This document shows positions 22,501 through 34,490 of a DNA stretch of 64,000 nt, in pieces. The stretch lies in contig OY282605.1 of assembly GCA_958298945.1 (NCBI GenBank), positions 110,666,267-110,730,266 on the forward strand. The letters run 5' to 3'. Within the stretch, counting starts at the first letter, position 1. Each line of letters starts with the position of its first letter. The notes beneath the pieces are model-generated. The model saw only the letters and a list, made by a program, of their open reading frames with translations. It did no database searches and was not told the DNA's origin. This DNA is from Atherix ibis. Taxonomy: Eukaryota > Arthropoda > Insecta > Diptera > Athericidae. A program made the translations under genes and the position numbers.

Positions 22501-25500
22501 TCTTTTTTTTTAAAGTTAAATTGGGGCGAAGATATTATGCGGTTTTCTGTAAATTCACTGAATATGTCACAATCAAAATAATTCCCCTCTCCCATTTTGT
22601 TATTTATTGCTCATTTTGTTGTTTACTGTTAACCTTGTTGAACTTTTTAAAGGAAACTAGCCGGCGTTATTTTAATATCATAGCATTCCGAGAACAAATG
22701 ATTTTTCTTTCCTGATCGATCTCTCTTTCGGAGAAAATTATATTTTTGGTCCTCTGCTTCACTTCTTTTTTTTAATTCAACTGTCGATTAGAGGCTTTAA
22801 GGAATAACTATTCTTCTACTTTCTAGATCTTATTCAGTCTTAATCAATAATTTTCTTCTTCCACCGTCACTCTTTTGTAATAATGTCAGTTTGATTTTAA
22901 TTTTTCCATAATTTGCACTGTTATTCTTGAGGTTGTTTTTGTAAATCATTGGCAATTTTTTTCTTATTTTTGGTGTGTGTTTAGAAACTTCCAATAAATT
23001 CCTTTTCAAATACTAGCAAAATATTTTTTTATGGTATATTAGACAATTCAGCATTTTTTGGATAATATTATATTAAATCAAAACGATTTTTATACCAAAA
23101 CGCTAATAACCAATTTTTGCTTTTTTTTTATTTTTAATAATATGTGCTTTTTTTTTTAATTGAAGGTTTTTTGTTTGCAACAGAATTAACTAAAATATAT
23201 TCACTGTGGTTGAAAGAAAAAACAAGCAGAAAAAATACAATTTTTTGTTAAAATATTAACTTTAAAATAAAAAACAAATAATAATTTTGGGAAAAAAGTA
23301 TCTCATTTAATTAAGAATTGAAATTACACTAATTTCAATTCTTAATTAAATGAGATACTTTCCAGTAATTATTAAATAGTTTTGGTTAAAAAAATTAAAT
23401 ATTGAAAAAATGTTGATAGAAAAAAAACTGCAACCTCCAAAAAACGGACAATGGTCGATTGTTTGCAGAGCAGATAAAACCAAATTACAACAATATAACT
23501 GCAACTATGGCGGTGGTAGCAACTGTAAAAAGTTATCGCCAGTCAAATCTGTTCACTTTTAACAATGTAAGTTCGGTCAGTTGTCTTTCTTTCTTTCCCA
23601 TTCCTGTTGTTGTTGTTTTTTCTTTCTATTCAATTAACGCGATAAGGTTTGTCTTATGCACTCACACACACATTACTGAAACCATGCAATTCTGATCCGC
23701 GTTTTGTTTATTCCTTAACAACAACTCGACGACCACTTTTCGCATTAACCCCATTCACCCGTTATCACAAATTAAATCATGTAAAAATAATAACAATAAT
23801 AATAATAAAGTGTGCGCGTGTATGTGGGGATGCGGACGTACTAACGAAAATCCTTTTTGACAGTTCTTTCTTTCTAGTAAATTTGACAATTTCTCTACTT
23901 CTTCTCTTTACTATCTATGATCTTCTGATATATGTTACATAATTTAATAAATAGATTTTCATATTTTCTTATCAGAATTAAAAAAAAAAAAAAATCACAA
24001 ACAAAAGGAAACCATTTTTTTTCTCTTTAAAATCCGTTTCCTTATATGTGTATGTGTGTGCTTATTTATTATGGAAATGTTTGCGCTGCTGTGTTGTTTT
24101 TTCTCATCAAGTTTTGTTAAGGCGAGCGCACGTGTTCTGGTTCAATTGAAATTCATTCAAAAATTAGCTGGTATTTTTTGTGTGGACGGAGGTCCATTAT
24201 TTCCCTTTCCATTACTACTTCCTACTTCCTTCTTTCTCTTCATTGTTGTTCTTACGTTTTTATCAAAATGTGTTCGCTTCATTGAGAGCGAATTTTTTTC
24301 TTTTCTATTTGAAATAATTAAAAAAATCAATCACGTGATATGAAGAGAGAGAAAAATTTGCGAAATTGTTGTACCGATAAAAACTTTATCACATATTCTT
24401 ACGAGAGAGAGAAAAAAAACTGACCAAATTTTGGTATTTTGACAACTAACAGTGGGGAACAAAATAACTGATATTTTTATCCAAAATAACTGAAAAGCAT
24501 GGAAGATAAAAAATTTCTCTGGTTAAGTTTTCCATTTTTTTCTGATTTTCAAGTTTTTTGAAATTTATTTATTATTAATGTCATTTTATTTTTATTATGA
24601 ACAAATGCTCCCCACCCTCTCACCAATATGCTCTAAAGCCCTCTTCGATATGCATTTATTTCACCGGCCCATTTTAATACGTGTTTATAAGTTTAATTCC
24701 TAATTTGCAGATTTTGTCGGAGTCGACACTTTTTTTTTTTTTTTTTTTGCAATAAGCCTCCAAAATTTTGTGCTGTTTTTTTATTCAAAAATTGTAGTTA
24801 TTCCTTTTTTCGCATGTTTTATCATCAACTTTTTGGTCACCCTCGCGATTTGAGACGAAACTGTTATGACAGATTGTGATGGAAATGAGGTCTCCACAGT
24901 GTTGCCAACTTTACCATCAGTGTTCTAGTCTGCAATATCGCCTTACCATGGTATAACTGCTCTTGCCCCATAATTTTCTTGTCCTTGAATATTTTTGAAT
25001 TAAAATTTCTCCTGAAAAAAAGGTGTTCTCCCCTCTTTTCCATAATGCATATATGTATGTGTACACTTCCATGCAAACTATTTCTGAATATTTTTTTTTT
25101 GATTTTAACAGCAGTTCCGATTTTATGTTATTTCATTTTGTTTTTCTCTCAATTTTTGTTGTTGTTATTACTTGATTCATGAAAATTCTTTTCAAATTTT
25201 TAAATTCCTGCGGAACATATGGAAATTTATTGCTTTTATAGAAGAGAGGGAAATATTTTTTTCTGATTTATTTTGTCTTAATATCATTTATATTCAGCTA
25301 AAGGTTTTTAGTGTCCCTTTTTCTGAATTTTTCAATGATTGCCTCTTATGTTTGGGGATAAATGTCACCTTCCGAATGGGTTTATGTATTCTGTCTAAAA
25401 AAAATTCGTTTTGAAGTTTTTTATTTTATAAATTATTTTTTGTTTTTTTTTTTTATTTTATGTTTAATATATTGAATAGGACGAAATTCGTTAATTTTTT

Positions 25501-25690
25501 GTAGTAATTGCGTTTTTGTCAGAAATGTGTTCTTTCGACAATTTATAGTCAATTTTGGAGTATAATATAAAAAAAATATTCTTGATAAAATAATAACATT
25601 GCCGTTACATGAGAACAGTGACTTTTTTGAAATAACAACAACAACAATACAATCACAATTAAAATTCGATCACTTTTCCCATTCATAGCC
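22501..25690. other. A+T-rich non-coding DNA
   Basis: T-rich unique sequence with a perfect inverted repeat at 23295-23361, (AAT)n near 23788-23805, and a T-run of about 20 near 24730-24750. No genes are supported. Confidence 0.45.
23295..23361. repeat. Perfect inverted repeat, 32-bp arms, 3-nt loop
   Basis: Arm 23295-23326 begins AAAGTATCTCATTTAATTAA. It is the exact reverse complement of 23330-23361, separated by CAC. No terminal motif, target duplication or extension beyond the arms is present. As RNA it would fold into a fully paired hairpin. Perfect identity of the arms implies a recent origin or an active constraint. Confidence 0.95.
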
Positions 25691-26740
25691 TCAACGGCTA
25701 GATAAACCCACAACCAATAAGCAAAGCGATCCGATCACCATCGACCAATCAACACACACGCGGAGCGGACAACATTGCACGACCGACCAACCAATCAGCC
25801 GGGCCGGACCAGCGCATTCTATCTTTTCGCAATTTTGTTATGATCGCCACATTCCACTCGGAATATTTTTGCCATTTAATTGTTGTAACACTGCTTACAT
25901 CATCATAGATCAAGGTCGCTCCACTTGCATTTTCTAATTCTTGTCTGTTGCCAATAACAACAAAGCCCGCGAAAACTTATTCGATTGCACACGTAATTGT
26001 GTGATGCAACAATTATGCTATCAAAGAGAGAGAAGTCGTGACAACACAAGAAAAAGAACACTTCATTCCCATCATTAGCTGCATCACCATCTGCATCTCG
26101 CATCATCGTTTTTATTTTGCATTTATTTTATTTGTAATGGCATGCATTCGTGTCGTGAGGGATCAGTTGGGTTTGGTTAATTTTTGCCACAAACAAATTG
26201 TTCCAATGTTCCCTCGATGCACGGTTGCACTCAGCTTGGTGGAGTTGTCTTGTATTCAATGCATTTTCTGCTTGCGATGATCATCAATGCATTCGGGCAT
26301 TTTCCAATGTTCCATTCAACACGTGTTGCTCTTTTTGTCAAAAATTCTTAACAAATAATTCGTGTTTACGCACACATTCTGAAAATGTTCGATTTCCTCA
26401 TTCTTTCTGTTCTTATTTTCGTTCCCTGACCAGCTATTTTGTTCTACAGAAAATTTCAATCTCCAATTGCATGCAAATCCCAACATCAGCTGATTCGTCG
26501 TGTCTTTTCTGTTCCCAATACTTACTCATAAATACGATTGGCAACGGTTGAGTTGCTCTTATTACTTTTTGTTTTCTTTGTCCTTTTTCTTTCGGTCAAT
26601 AACAATGCCCAGAAAATTGCAATTACAAAAGGAGAAAAGGAAAGAAAAAATAACAATATCGAGTAGAAAAAGAACAAAAAAAAGAGGCATTATTGTTGGA
26701 CGTCTGCTGTGCTCTTCTGAGAATGTGTCATAATTGAGTG
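25691..26740. other. Complex non-coding island
   Basis: More balanced composition, with CCAATCA/GACCAACC-rich stretches near 25735-25800. A plus-strand frame of 117 codons (26198-26551) is Cys/Ser/Phe-rich without a recognisable domain. No gene is supported. Confidence 0.4.
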
Positions 26741-28040
26741 ATTATTGTATGTGATGACCACCTTTTGAGATCGGACGACTGGTTAGACATTGATTTTCTT
26801 TCTTCCTTTTCTTCCGTTCAATATTATCAAGTGGTTGCTTCCTCGTTCTTCCTCAATGGTGTTTAATTGCTGTGTTTTTTCTCCTAAACGCCTTGATCAA
26901 GTGGAATTGCTTTGATTTACACTCGAAAGAGAAATTAATGTTTATATTGGCACACCTGCTCGAAAAATGGCGTTTAATTTGAAAAAAATTATGAAAAAAT
27001 CTCTTAAAAATGGTTAATTTCAATGAGAAATAAAAAATAAATATCACGAAATTTTTTTTTTTTGTTATATTCTTTTTTGTATGAATAAAATATTAATATT
27101 TATTGAAGGAAAAGACAAATGAAAAAATAAAAAAAATAGAAAGCATGTGCGCTGTTTTTTTTATATAGGTTAAATTTTGTTGACAAATTCTTTTCTGTAC
27201 TTCTCGTTTTCGCATCATTTCTCCATTCTTTTGTAGTCATTTTTGGTGGTCAGTTTCTACTTAATTTAATTTGGATCGTGACTTTTGAATTTTTCACTGG
27301 TGATTTATTTTTGTTTCGTAAATATTTTTCTTAACAATTTTTTTTATTTAGAAGTTATTACTGAATTTTGTTTTCTAAACAAAAAATTATCTATTATAAT
27401 CACAAATACTTTTACTTCTGTTGATGAATGATATATTAACTTGGATAATTTAATTCCCCCCGTCTGAGTATAAGGGAAGAAGGTAGAGGGCTGTAAATTT
27501 GAATTGATTTGTTTTTTTTTCTGAGTTGTTTAGTGAGTTTATGAAAATTAGGGGATGAAGGATTCAACAAAAGATGTGTGAATAAGTTTGTCTTTATTCA
27601 CACATCTTTTGTTGAATCCTTCATCCCCTAAAACATCATATCGTGTTGTTTATAATATTTCAACTATCTTCCTCTATTATTAACAAATTAAAAACTTTCC
27701 AACCTTATAAAAAAAAAACAATCAAATTTAAGAAAAAAATAGTAAAAAAGGTCCCGAAACTAATTTTCTTTTAAAAAAGATTCCACAATTACACCACATC
27801 AAGTAATGTGACAATTCACCGCACTGCAAGAGACACTTTTCGATCTCTTTTTTCAATGACCAACTCTTTAGGCGAATGAGAAAGAGAAAAAGTAGAGCAC
27901 TCAATGTGCATGTATACTCGTGTGTCCGTGTCGTATTTCTTGTTTCTTTCTTCCTCGCGTTATTTTCCATTTTCCGCTATTTTTTCTTTGTTCTCTTGTG
28001 ACTACGAAATTTCCAATTAAAGCGTGACAGAAAACTAGCT
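26741..28040. other. A+T-rich spacer
   Basis: T- and A-run-rich sequence holding the inverted repeat at 27548-27631. Nothing else is recognisable. Confidence 0.4.
27548..27631. repeat. Perfect inverted repeat, 38-bp arms, 8-nt loop
   Basis: Arm 27548-27585 begins TTAGGGGATGAAGGATTCAA. It is the exact reverse complement of 27594-27631, with loop GTTTGTCT (27586-27593). The arm is of mixed composition, not simple A/T, so chance pairing is negligible. The flanks show no transposon-like duplication. It has the same arm and loop lengths as the repeat at 31439-31522. Confidence 0.96.
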
Positions 28041-31000
28041 TAAAAAATTAAACCCGCAAACTTGATTGAGAAATTATTGATTCGCATGATCAGCTGATTA
28101 CAAGTAGTCAGTAACGGTGAATTTCGACAAAGGCTGGTCCTGAAGGAGTCATGATTTGTCCATAAAAGTTGCCGTGTAAAGAAATATCGGTTTTTTTGTC
28201 TAGGTCGGGTTGTCTTATTCAGGTACTTACGAGTAGTTTTGCGTAAAATGATTTTGGGCATATCATCCTTAGGGAAGTCTCCCTGCCTCTCCGGAGTTAG
28301 CCTGAATCTAAGAAATGCGGTCTTTGCGTATGTCTTCAATAAAAACTCGAACCTTATAGAGCGAACCGGTCAAAATCCTCAATTAACGTTGATTTCGTTA
28401 GTTTTATGCAAAAATCTATGCTGCGTCAAAGGTGATATCAGTAATGAGTTCTTACTTTGAGCAACTGTTTTGGTTGACGTGATGGTCAACCAAAGAAACC
28501 ATAAGAAAACAAATTTCAGACTAAGAACTAATATTTTTTGGGTCATAAGTAAGAATTTTGTGGCTCGGTTTTTATAATCCTACACTGCTGTCAGTTGTAA
28601 CGTTTATTTTGGGCTTTTACTTTTAACCTACGCACTGACATGAGTGAAAGTGCCTCCCAAAACCGGCAATTTTGCATAAAAGAGAAAGGATACGCCGCTT
28701 CACTCTAATCCAAAAAGTTGAATGGATCACCGTTGTGGTTGGTTGGGGAGATTCTTGGGTGGTGATGACAATTTCCATCTTTTGTAAGGTAAAATTGCAC
28801 TTGCACAATACAACGATGAGTCAAACACAGAGAACAGAAGAATTTACCTGAAAGAGTCATGAATTTCCATGCGAACATCGATTTCTGCGTGTTGTGTTAA
28901 TTTTCCATCATTTCGTACGCATTTTCACTTCGTGTCGGTCTGGTTTGTTGGCCGAGCGTGCCTGTAGAAATGGAAAGGATTCATGGACACGACGAAGTTC
29001 AGAGTCATTGGAAAATTGCAGGAAAATCAGTTTTGTTGCTATCGAACGAATTTCAAATAAACACAGACGACCTCATTTCTGGTCCAAACAGGGGATGTAA
29101 TGGAAATAGAAATTCGGCATTCGAATGTCTCTGAAGAAGAAGAAGGAAGGGCTCAAATGCGAATGTGGGATTTTCTGTTTTGTATTCATGAGATTTGTTA
29201 TGAACCGATGCGGCAGTGCCTTAAAGAATAGCGGGTGGGTGGTGACCTTGGCAGATATTGGTCGACTAAAATTGGACTACTATCCCTTCCTGCTTTGCCC
29301 TTTTCCTATCAAATTGGAACATTGTGCGATGACAGAAGAAAATCACCAACGCGACGGGACGCTTAGTTATGGTCGGATTTCTTATGCAGTTTTCGCACTG
29401 TTTGCAGTGGTATGGCATTGGAGACTAACAAAATAACCAACTTTGTTGAAACTGTTATGTTGATGTGGAGGATTGGTAGAGAATTTTGCTAACCGCCCCA
29501 CCAGCATCCCAATATCATCGAACAGGCAGCTTTGTGTTCACTACACGTAAGGTAATCGTAATCGTGCTTATCGGTGATGGACTGGGTTCTGTCACAACGC
29601 CACCCTTTTCTGGCATAGAGAAAATGGTATCCAGAACACTATTAGGAAGGCTCCCTATCACGCGCAGCACCAACTTGAATAGAGCGTACGCAAGAATAGC
29701 ATCTATCGATGGGGGTGTTGTGTGTGGGGGGAGGATACTCAGTCGGGAATGTTTTGTGTTGAAATTGAAATTTTGTTTTGGTAAAGTTCGGAACTTTTGA
29801 AGGTCGTTTTGCCGGTGGTCGTCAAAGAAAGAGAAAGGATTCCTTCAGGCCGTATTGTGTTGTGTGGTGTGTACAACGTTGAATCTGGCCCGCGCGCCTC
29901 GTCGTCGCATGTAGAAAATTTTGTTTTGAGTTTGATTCTGGTAGGGGTGGTTGGGTCTTAGCTCTGAGTTTCTATTCAATTCGGGTTCAGTTCAGTTCGG
30001 TTTCAGTTGGAATGGGATGCGGTTACGGTTCGATGCAATTTATTTCAGTTTCGTTCAGTTCTGTTCGGTTTGTGCACTGTTAACTGTTTCAGCTCCGCAC
30101 ACGCCCCCTCCCCACAACCGCTTTTATAATAATTCTGGTTGGTTCGTTGGTCGATTGATTGGTGTACATTCATCTTCCGAAATAGTAATTTTGTAGTAAA
30201 ATTAAATAGTGAAGGTTAGATTGTCTCTCTTTGTGTCTTTTGCATTCACAACTCTACTCTCTCATTTTCCAAAATGTTACGACCCACCCACCCACCACGC
30301 GCACATGATTCACTTGTTCTTTAGCGAAAATCAAACAAAACCACTTTGTTTAATATTTAGTCTTTCATGAGGTAAATGGAATTATAATCGGTTGAGGGTG
30401 AAATTTAATCACCTTACCTCCGGTCGCTCTTCTCGTTCTCACGAAACAAACACCATCAAAAGTTTTTGTTCATTCATTTCTGGTCTACTTGCCTAGTTTC
30501 ACTTTTGCTTTTGTTCAACTTTAATGCGATTATGACGGTTTTTTTTTATTCCGTAAAGTTGAGAAAATAACAGCATTTCAGGGCGATTTTTTATTTGGTT
30601 CCTTTAATTTTGCACAACAGGAGAATTCTCCTTTGCTTCGGTCTAACTTCTTTTGAAGTAGAAAAAAAAATTGAAATTGGCGATTTTGTTCTGTTTCGAC
30701 TGTTCGATGATGGCTGATGACAAGAAGTTTCATGAAAGTATCTTCTCTCTTGTGCGTGTAGGAAAACTTGCAAAAAAGTTTCTCTTTCACCGATTTGGTA
30801 ATGAAATTATCGGCAAAGAAGAATGGAGACGATATTGTAGAGAAGAATGGAAGATAGGAGGTAGCAAATTCTGCCTGATTAAACGCATACACACATCCAC
30901 AGGACAAATAAGAACGAAAATGGCTATTCTTGTTGTACTCATTTACATGAGCGAATAGGTGCGTGCGAATGTGTTTCACTTTTGACAGATCACGATTATC

Positions 31001-31110
31001 GGCGGTAACTCCTGTTGCTGCTGTTGTCGCCTCATGTCAAATGCAATTTTTCTCTTCATTCTGTCGCTCCTTCCAGTACGGTTTACAGTCGGTGACATAA
31101 TTTAATGACA
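28041..31110. other. Complex non-coding block
   Basis: Largely unique sequence of balanced composition. TTCAGTT/TTCGGTT-type imperfect repeats lie at about 29985-30075 and CCCACC runs near 30283-30295. Candidate frames at 29125-29436, 29486-29800 and 30578-30979 show no family features. Possibly regulatory. Confidence 0.4.
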
Positions 31111-31614
31111 CGATAATAAAGTTATATTTTTTCCTTGTTATTAAATTCGATTATTTGTTGTTGTTTTTTATTTAAATACTATTAAAATCAGATAATTTTT
31201 TGAAAATGTTATTTTTCAAGAAAAACAAATTTTTACGAAAAAAATTGATTTTTCAACAAAAAAAACAACGGGAAAGCAGACTCGTTAGAAAATAGTGGAG
31301 AATTAGAAGGATGGAGTCGATTTTTTTCTCCTCTTAAGACTCTAATCCACTAATGAGACAGACCTCTCTGCAATGTGCCACGACCAACTTCCCTTAATTA
31401 CTTAGTGTTTAGGCCGACAACTTAGTAAAGATTAGAATGATTATTGATGTGATCAACAATGTGCGTCTTCTTAAAAACTGGTCGTTTTAAAAAGACGCAC
31501 ATTGTTGATCACATAAATAATCGTTTTCATTTCAAGAATTCCGTGTGAATACAATCGTTTATCATGTGTAACTACAGTTTTTTTTATTTCAACACAAACA
31601 GAAATAATTTACAA
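31111..31614. other. Spacer with near-perfect inverted repeat
   Basis: A/T-run-rich sequence followed by a short complex stretch, ending in the hairpin at 31439-31522 and a T-run near 31579. The T-run lies at the expected 3' side of the minus-strand LINE and could be its poly(A) tail. Confidence 0.35.
31439..31522. repeat. Near-perfect inverted repeat, 38-bp arms, 8-nt loop
   Basis: Arms 31439-31476 and 31485-31522 pair with two mismatches (around 31446 and 31470). The core TGATCAACAATGTGCGTCTT is perfectly matched. The loop is 8 nt. Geometry is identical to the repeat at 27548-27631 although the sequences are unrelated. It lies about 90 bp from the decayed LINE. Confidence 0.93.
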
Positions 31615-32252
31615 ATCACGCTGGGATATCTTTATTTCTTATGTACCAGGAGATGATGTACGATCCCAAGTGTTACTTCATTTTGTACAACCCCAAAGCT
31701 GGATATCGTTATCCAAATCGGCTAAAAAATTTTGTTGTAAATTAAGATTTTATTCTGCACAGGTCTCCCCAGCAGCCAATACAAGTTTCTATATTTATTA
31801 TTGAGTGCTTCTTGCACTTAAGTTTGGTATCAAGGGTCATACTTAGATACTTGGCTGTCTTTGCATAAAGTAAAATTTGTGCATTAATGGCAATATTTGC
31901 AGGAGCAACTTTCCTGTAGATTAAGATAATGTGCACTGATTTTGTTTCATTTACCTTAATACGGCAGAGGTTCGTCCAGTTGTTGACCTTCTTTAATGCA
32001 TTCTGCAATTTTTTTTCTGACTTTTTCAATAGCCATTATTGCGATGTAATCTGCAAATGTTACCAATATATCATCATTTTGTGAGATCTCTCTTGTATAT
32101 AATAAATACAGGAGAGGGTCTACTACGCTTTCTTGCGGTACTCCTGCTTTTATATCTTTTAGGTCAGAATTTGCCCTGGTCATACCTAACTCTAAACTGC
32201 CGTTAAACGAATTGTTTTGGGAGATATCCATGCGGTTTATAGATATGCCCTT
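31615..32252 (-). pseudogene. Decayed jockey-like LINE reverse transcriptase, C-terminal part
   Basis: On the minus strand this region carries reverse-transcriptase landmarks of jockey-clade non-LTR retrotransposons. In order they are GVPQESVVDPLLYLLYT (normally GVPQGSVLGPLLY), TFADYIAIMA (normally TFADDTAIMA), a thumb-like stretch with KSVHIIL and AKYLSMTLDTKLK, then IQLWGCTK near 31680-31706 and WYIRNKDI near 31630-31650. The catalytic Asp pair is broken (FADY), a stop follows GCTK, and several frame changes occur. The normal element copies its own RNA into DNA at a nick in the target, and this copy cannot. Its upstream end is cut by the MITE at 32253. Confidence 0.9.
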
Positions 32253-32617
32253 TACGAGGTCTGTTAAAAAAGTATCTCGAATTTTGAATTTCCGCGAGTT
32301 ACGTATATTCGATTTTCGATTTTTTTTTGTGGCTTTTGCACCATGATAACACCCCTGCTTGCGCATCGTTGCTTGTGCGCGAATTTTTGGCCAATCTGGC
32401 CCCCTGTGACTTTTCCTTGTTCCCGAAACAGATTCTTTGATCCATTTTTTGGAATATGCAAAAATCGAAGACGAGCCCAAACACGTGCAAGCAAAGCAGC
32501 TGTCAAAAATTAACTGAACATTCAAAATGGTCACATAACGCCACAAAAAATCGAAAATCGAATATACGTAACCCGCGGATATTAAAAGTTCGCGATACTT
32601 TTTGATAAGACCTCGTA
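32253..32617. mobile_element. Mariner-derived MITE with both ends from the 5' terminus
   Basis: TA-bounded, 365 bp. The left end starts CGAGGTCTGTTAAAAAAGTA and the right end, reversed, CGAGGTCTTATCAAAAAGTA. The arms remain similar for about 77 bp, through the segment containing TTACGTATATTCGATTTTCG. Compared with the mariner at 6021-6899, both arms match that element's 5' end, so its 3' end is absent here. Between the arms lies a plus-strand scrap of transposase with HHDNTPA, LLVREFLAN and LAPCDFSLFPK (second and third catalytic Asp motifs with a deletion between them). The right arm also includes 5' sequence GACGAGCCCAAACACGTGCA. It interrupts the LINE. Confidence 0.9.
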
Positions 32618-33033
32618 TAAAAATTGTTTTTATTAAATCACTTTGGACATTTTAAAATTTCGTAAAGAAAAAAAAAATACTTCTTTCAAAGTACGAACAT
32701 ATTAGAACCACAGAGGTTAATAAATTTCAGTTTTGTTTAAAAAAAATCCTTTCGGGATCTTTAAAACTCCTTCAACACATTTGTAACCAATAGAAAAACT
32801 TTACGAAGTCCAACAAAAAAATGGATTTCCAAGCAAAGCAAATCATAAGTTCGTTTTAGGTGTAATTTGAGGTTCATTCAAAGTTGAAAAGTGTTTTAGA
32901 TCATTAACATATTTATAAAACATTAAAAAAACACTTTCAGTTATTTCAATTTGCCATTAGCACTCAATTTAAAAAGAGAAGTTGTTGTGTTACGGCAGCC
33001 AAAGAGTCGACGGAAATTGAGAGACCTCATATA
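32618..33033. other. A+T-rich sequence between LINE fragments
   Basis: About 415 bp separates the MITE from the upstream LINE piece. No reverse-transcriptase similarity is visible in it, although the LINE interior would be expected here. It may be unrelated sequence inserted or joined later, or LINE sequence decayed beyond recognition. Confidence 0.35.
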
Positions 33034-33231
33034 TTATACTTTGTCAAATGCTTGCGCAACATCCACTGTAATTCTATACACTTGATCGATAGTGGAATGT
33101 GAAGCCAAACTGATCAGTTGTGATGAGATCCCTTTTTTTATGATAAGTAGGATCCTTTTCTGACTGCTTTTATGATAGGTAGGATCCTTTTCTGATGTTG
33201 ATTGTGTGAGACTTTCTTCGTATTTTTGCAA
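33034..33231 (-). pseudogene. Jockey-like LINE fragment, N-terminal reverse-transcriptase block
   Basis: The minus-strand frame contains SHSTIDQVYRIT followed directly by VDVAQAFDKV, the first catalytic-Asp block of jockey-type reverse transcriptases. In intact elements a further stretch lies between those two motifs, so it is deleted here. The segment is in the same orientation as the piece at 31615-32252 and probably belongs to the same insertion. It also contains a 31-bp tandem duplication (33137-33194) that repeats the QKRILLI-type codons. Confidence 0.82.
33137..33198. repeat. 31-bp tandem duplication inside LINE remnant
   Basis: TTTATGATAAGTAGGATCCT at 33137 recurs at 33168 with one difference (AAG to AGG). 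The 27-bp match continues through CCTTTTCTGA. Confidence 0.8.
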
Positions 33232-34490
33232 TGGCCACTTTGGATTTTTATCAAAATTTTTAAACTAATATTTTCTTTAATTTTCTCAAACATCACCATA
33301 TATATATTTAAAAATAAAAATAGAGAAAAAATAAATAATATAAATAAACACAAAATTAAACCATTATTTAAAAAAAAAAAAAACAAATTAAATAGCAAGC
33401 AAAGCTTTCAGAAAAATTATCAAAATTGATTAATTGCAAAAAAACAAAAAATTTCCTAATCTAAGAAAAAATTGCGATTTTATTATGATTGGCAGGATAG
33501 ACCTCTAATGTGCGCACGTACGAGTAATTGCGGTACTTTTAGTTTTTTTTTTTTTAATTTGTCTCTTTTTGTATTTCTACACTGACGTTAGTTTTTGTCT
33601 CACTTTAATTTCTGTACTAATATAACAGTTTTCCGCTTAAACAAAATCCAGAAATTTTGTTCATAAGAAAAGCAGGGAAAAATTCAGAATAAAGGAGAAA
33701 CAAAAAATCAACATTATTAAGAGATAGAAAAGAAAGGCCAATTTTAGAAGAATTTTTTTTTTTATAGAGCAATAAGCAATAAAAGAGATACAAAAAAAGT
33801 ACAGAAAAGTAAGTTAGTTTCCACTTGTTCTATTCTTTACCATAATTGTCTGCTAACAATAATATTGTACGACGAAGAGAAAATGACCCATAAAACAAGA
33901 AAAAGAAAAAAGACCTAACAATAAAGTACATAATAACAAAACAATAATAATAACAATAATAATAACGGATGATAACAAAATAAAAATGAAAGAGAAAAAA
34001 AGAAGTACACACGAAGTAAAAAAAAAATGAAATAAGAACGAATGAGAAGAAAAACTTAATTGCGGAAGGTCAGGGCAGATCAGAGAAAATATTTTCTTTT
34101 TTTCGATTCTCCAACCAAATTGATTTACATCCCGAGCACATATACTTTTGTACATACACTTAAGAGCCAATACGATTATATGCCTATTATGCATGAGCGT
34201 ACGTATGTTCATGTGGATGTGTTTGCGTTTGCAGCACAACGTAATATAAATTATCATTCGTCATGTTAGGGATACCGAGATCTATATACGTACTTACATA
34301 CGTGTATGTAAGTTAGGCTATATGAACATACGAACATATGGAATGTCAATGAATTTATTTACATAATAAGTGTTTTAGGAAATTTTGTTTTTGTTAATTT
34401 AATGCTATCTACAACTACTTACAACTAGTAACAAGCAGATTTTTATTAATGTAAATACAAGGACATCATAAGGAAAACACTCATCGACGA
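33232..34490. other. A+T-rich non-coding DNA
   Basis: The segment has long A/T runs, (AAT)/(AAC) runs near 33935-33965, TACGTA/CATACG-rich sequence near 34190-34320, and a 22-bp near-palindrome at 34292-34313 (10-bp arms, ACTTACATAC type, 2-nt centre). No gene was found. Confidence 0.45.

Noticed and set aside
24451..24614. Possible small MITE with GTGGGGA-type ends
   Set aside because: Only the first seven or so bases of the putative ends agree, and no target duplication is visible.
34292..34313. Palindrome of 10-bp arms, ACTTACATAC type
   Set aside because: It lies in TACGTA/CATACG-rich microsatellite-like sequence where short palindromes arise easily. Kept only as a note within the spacer.
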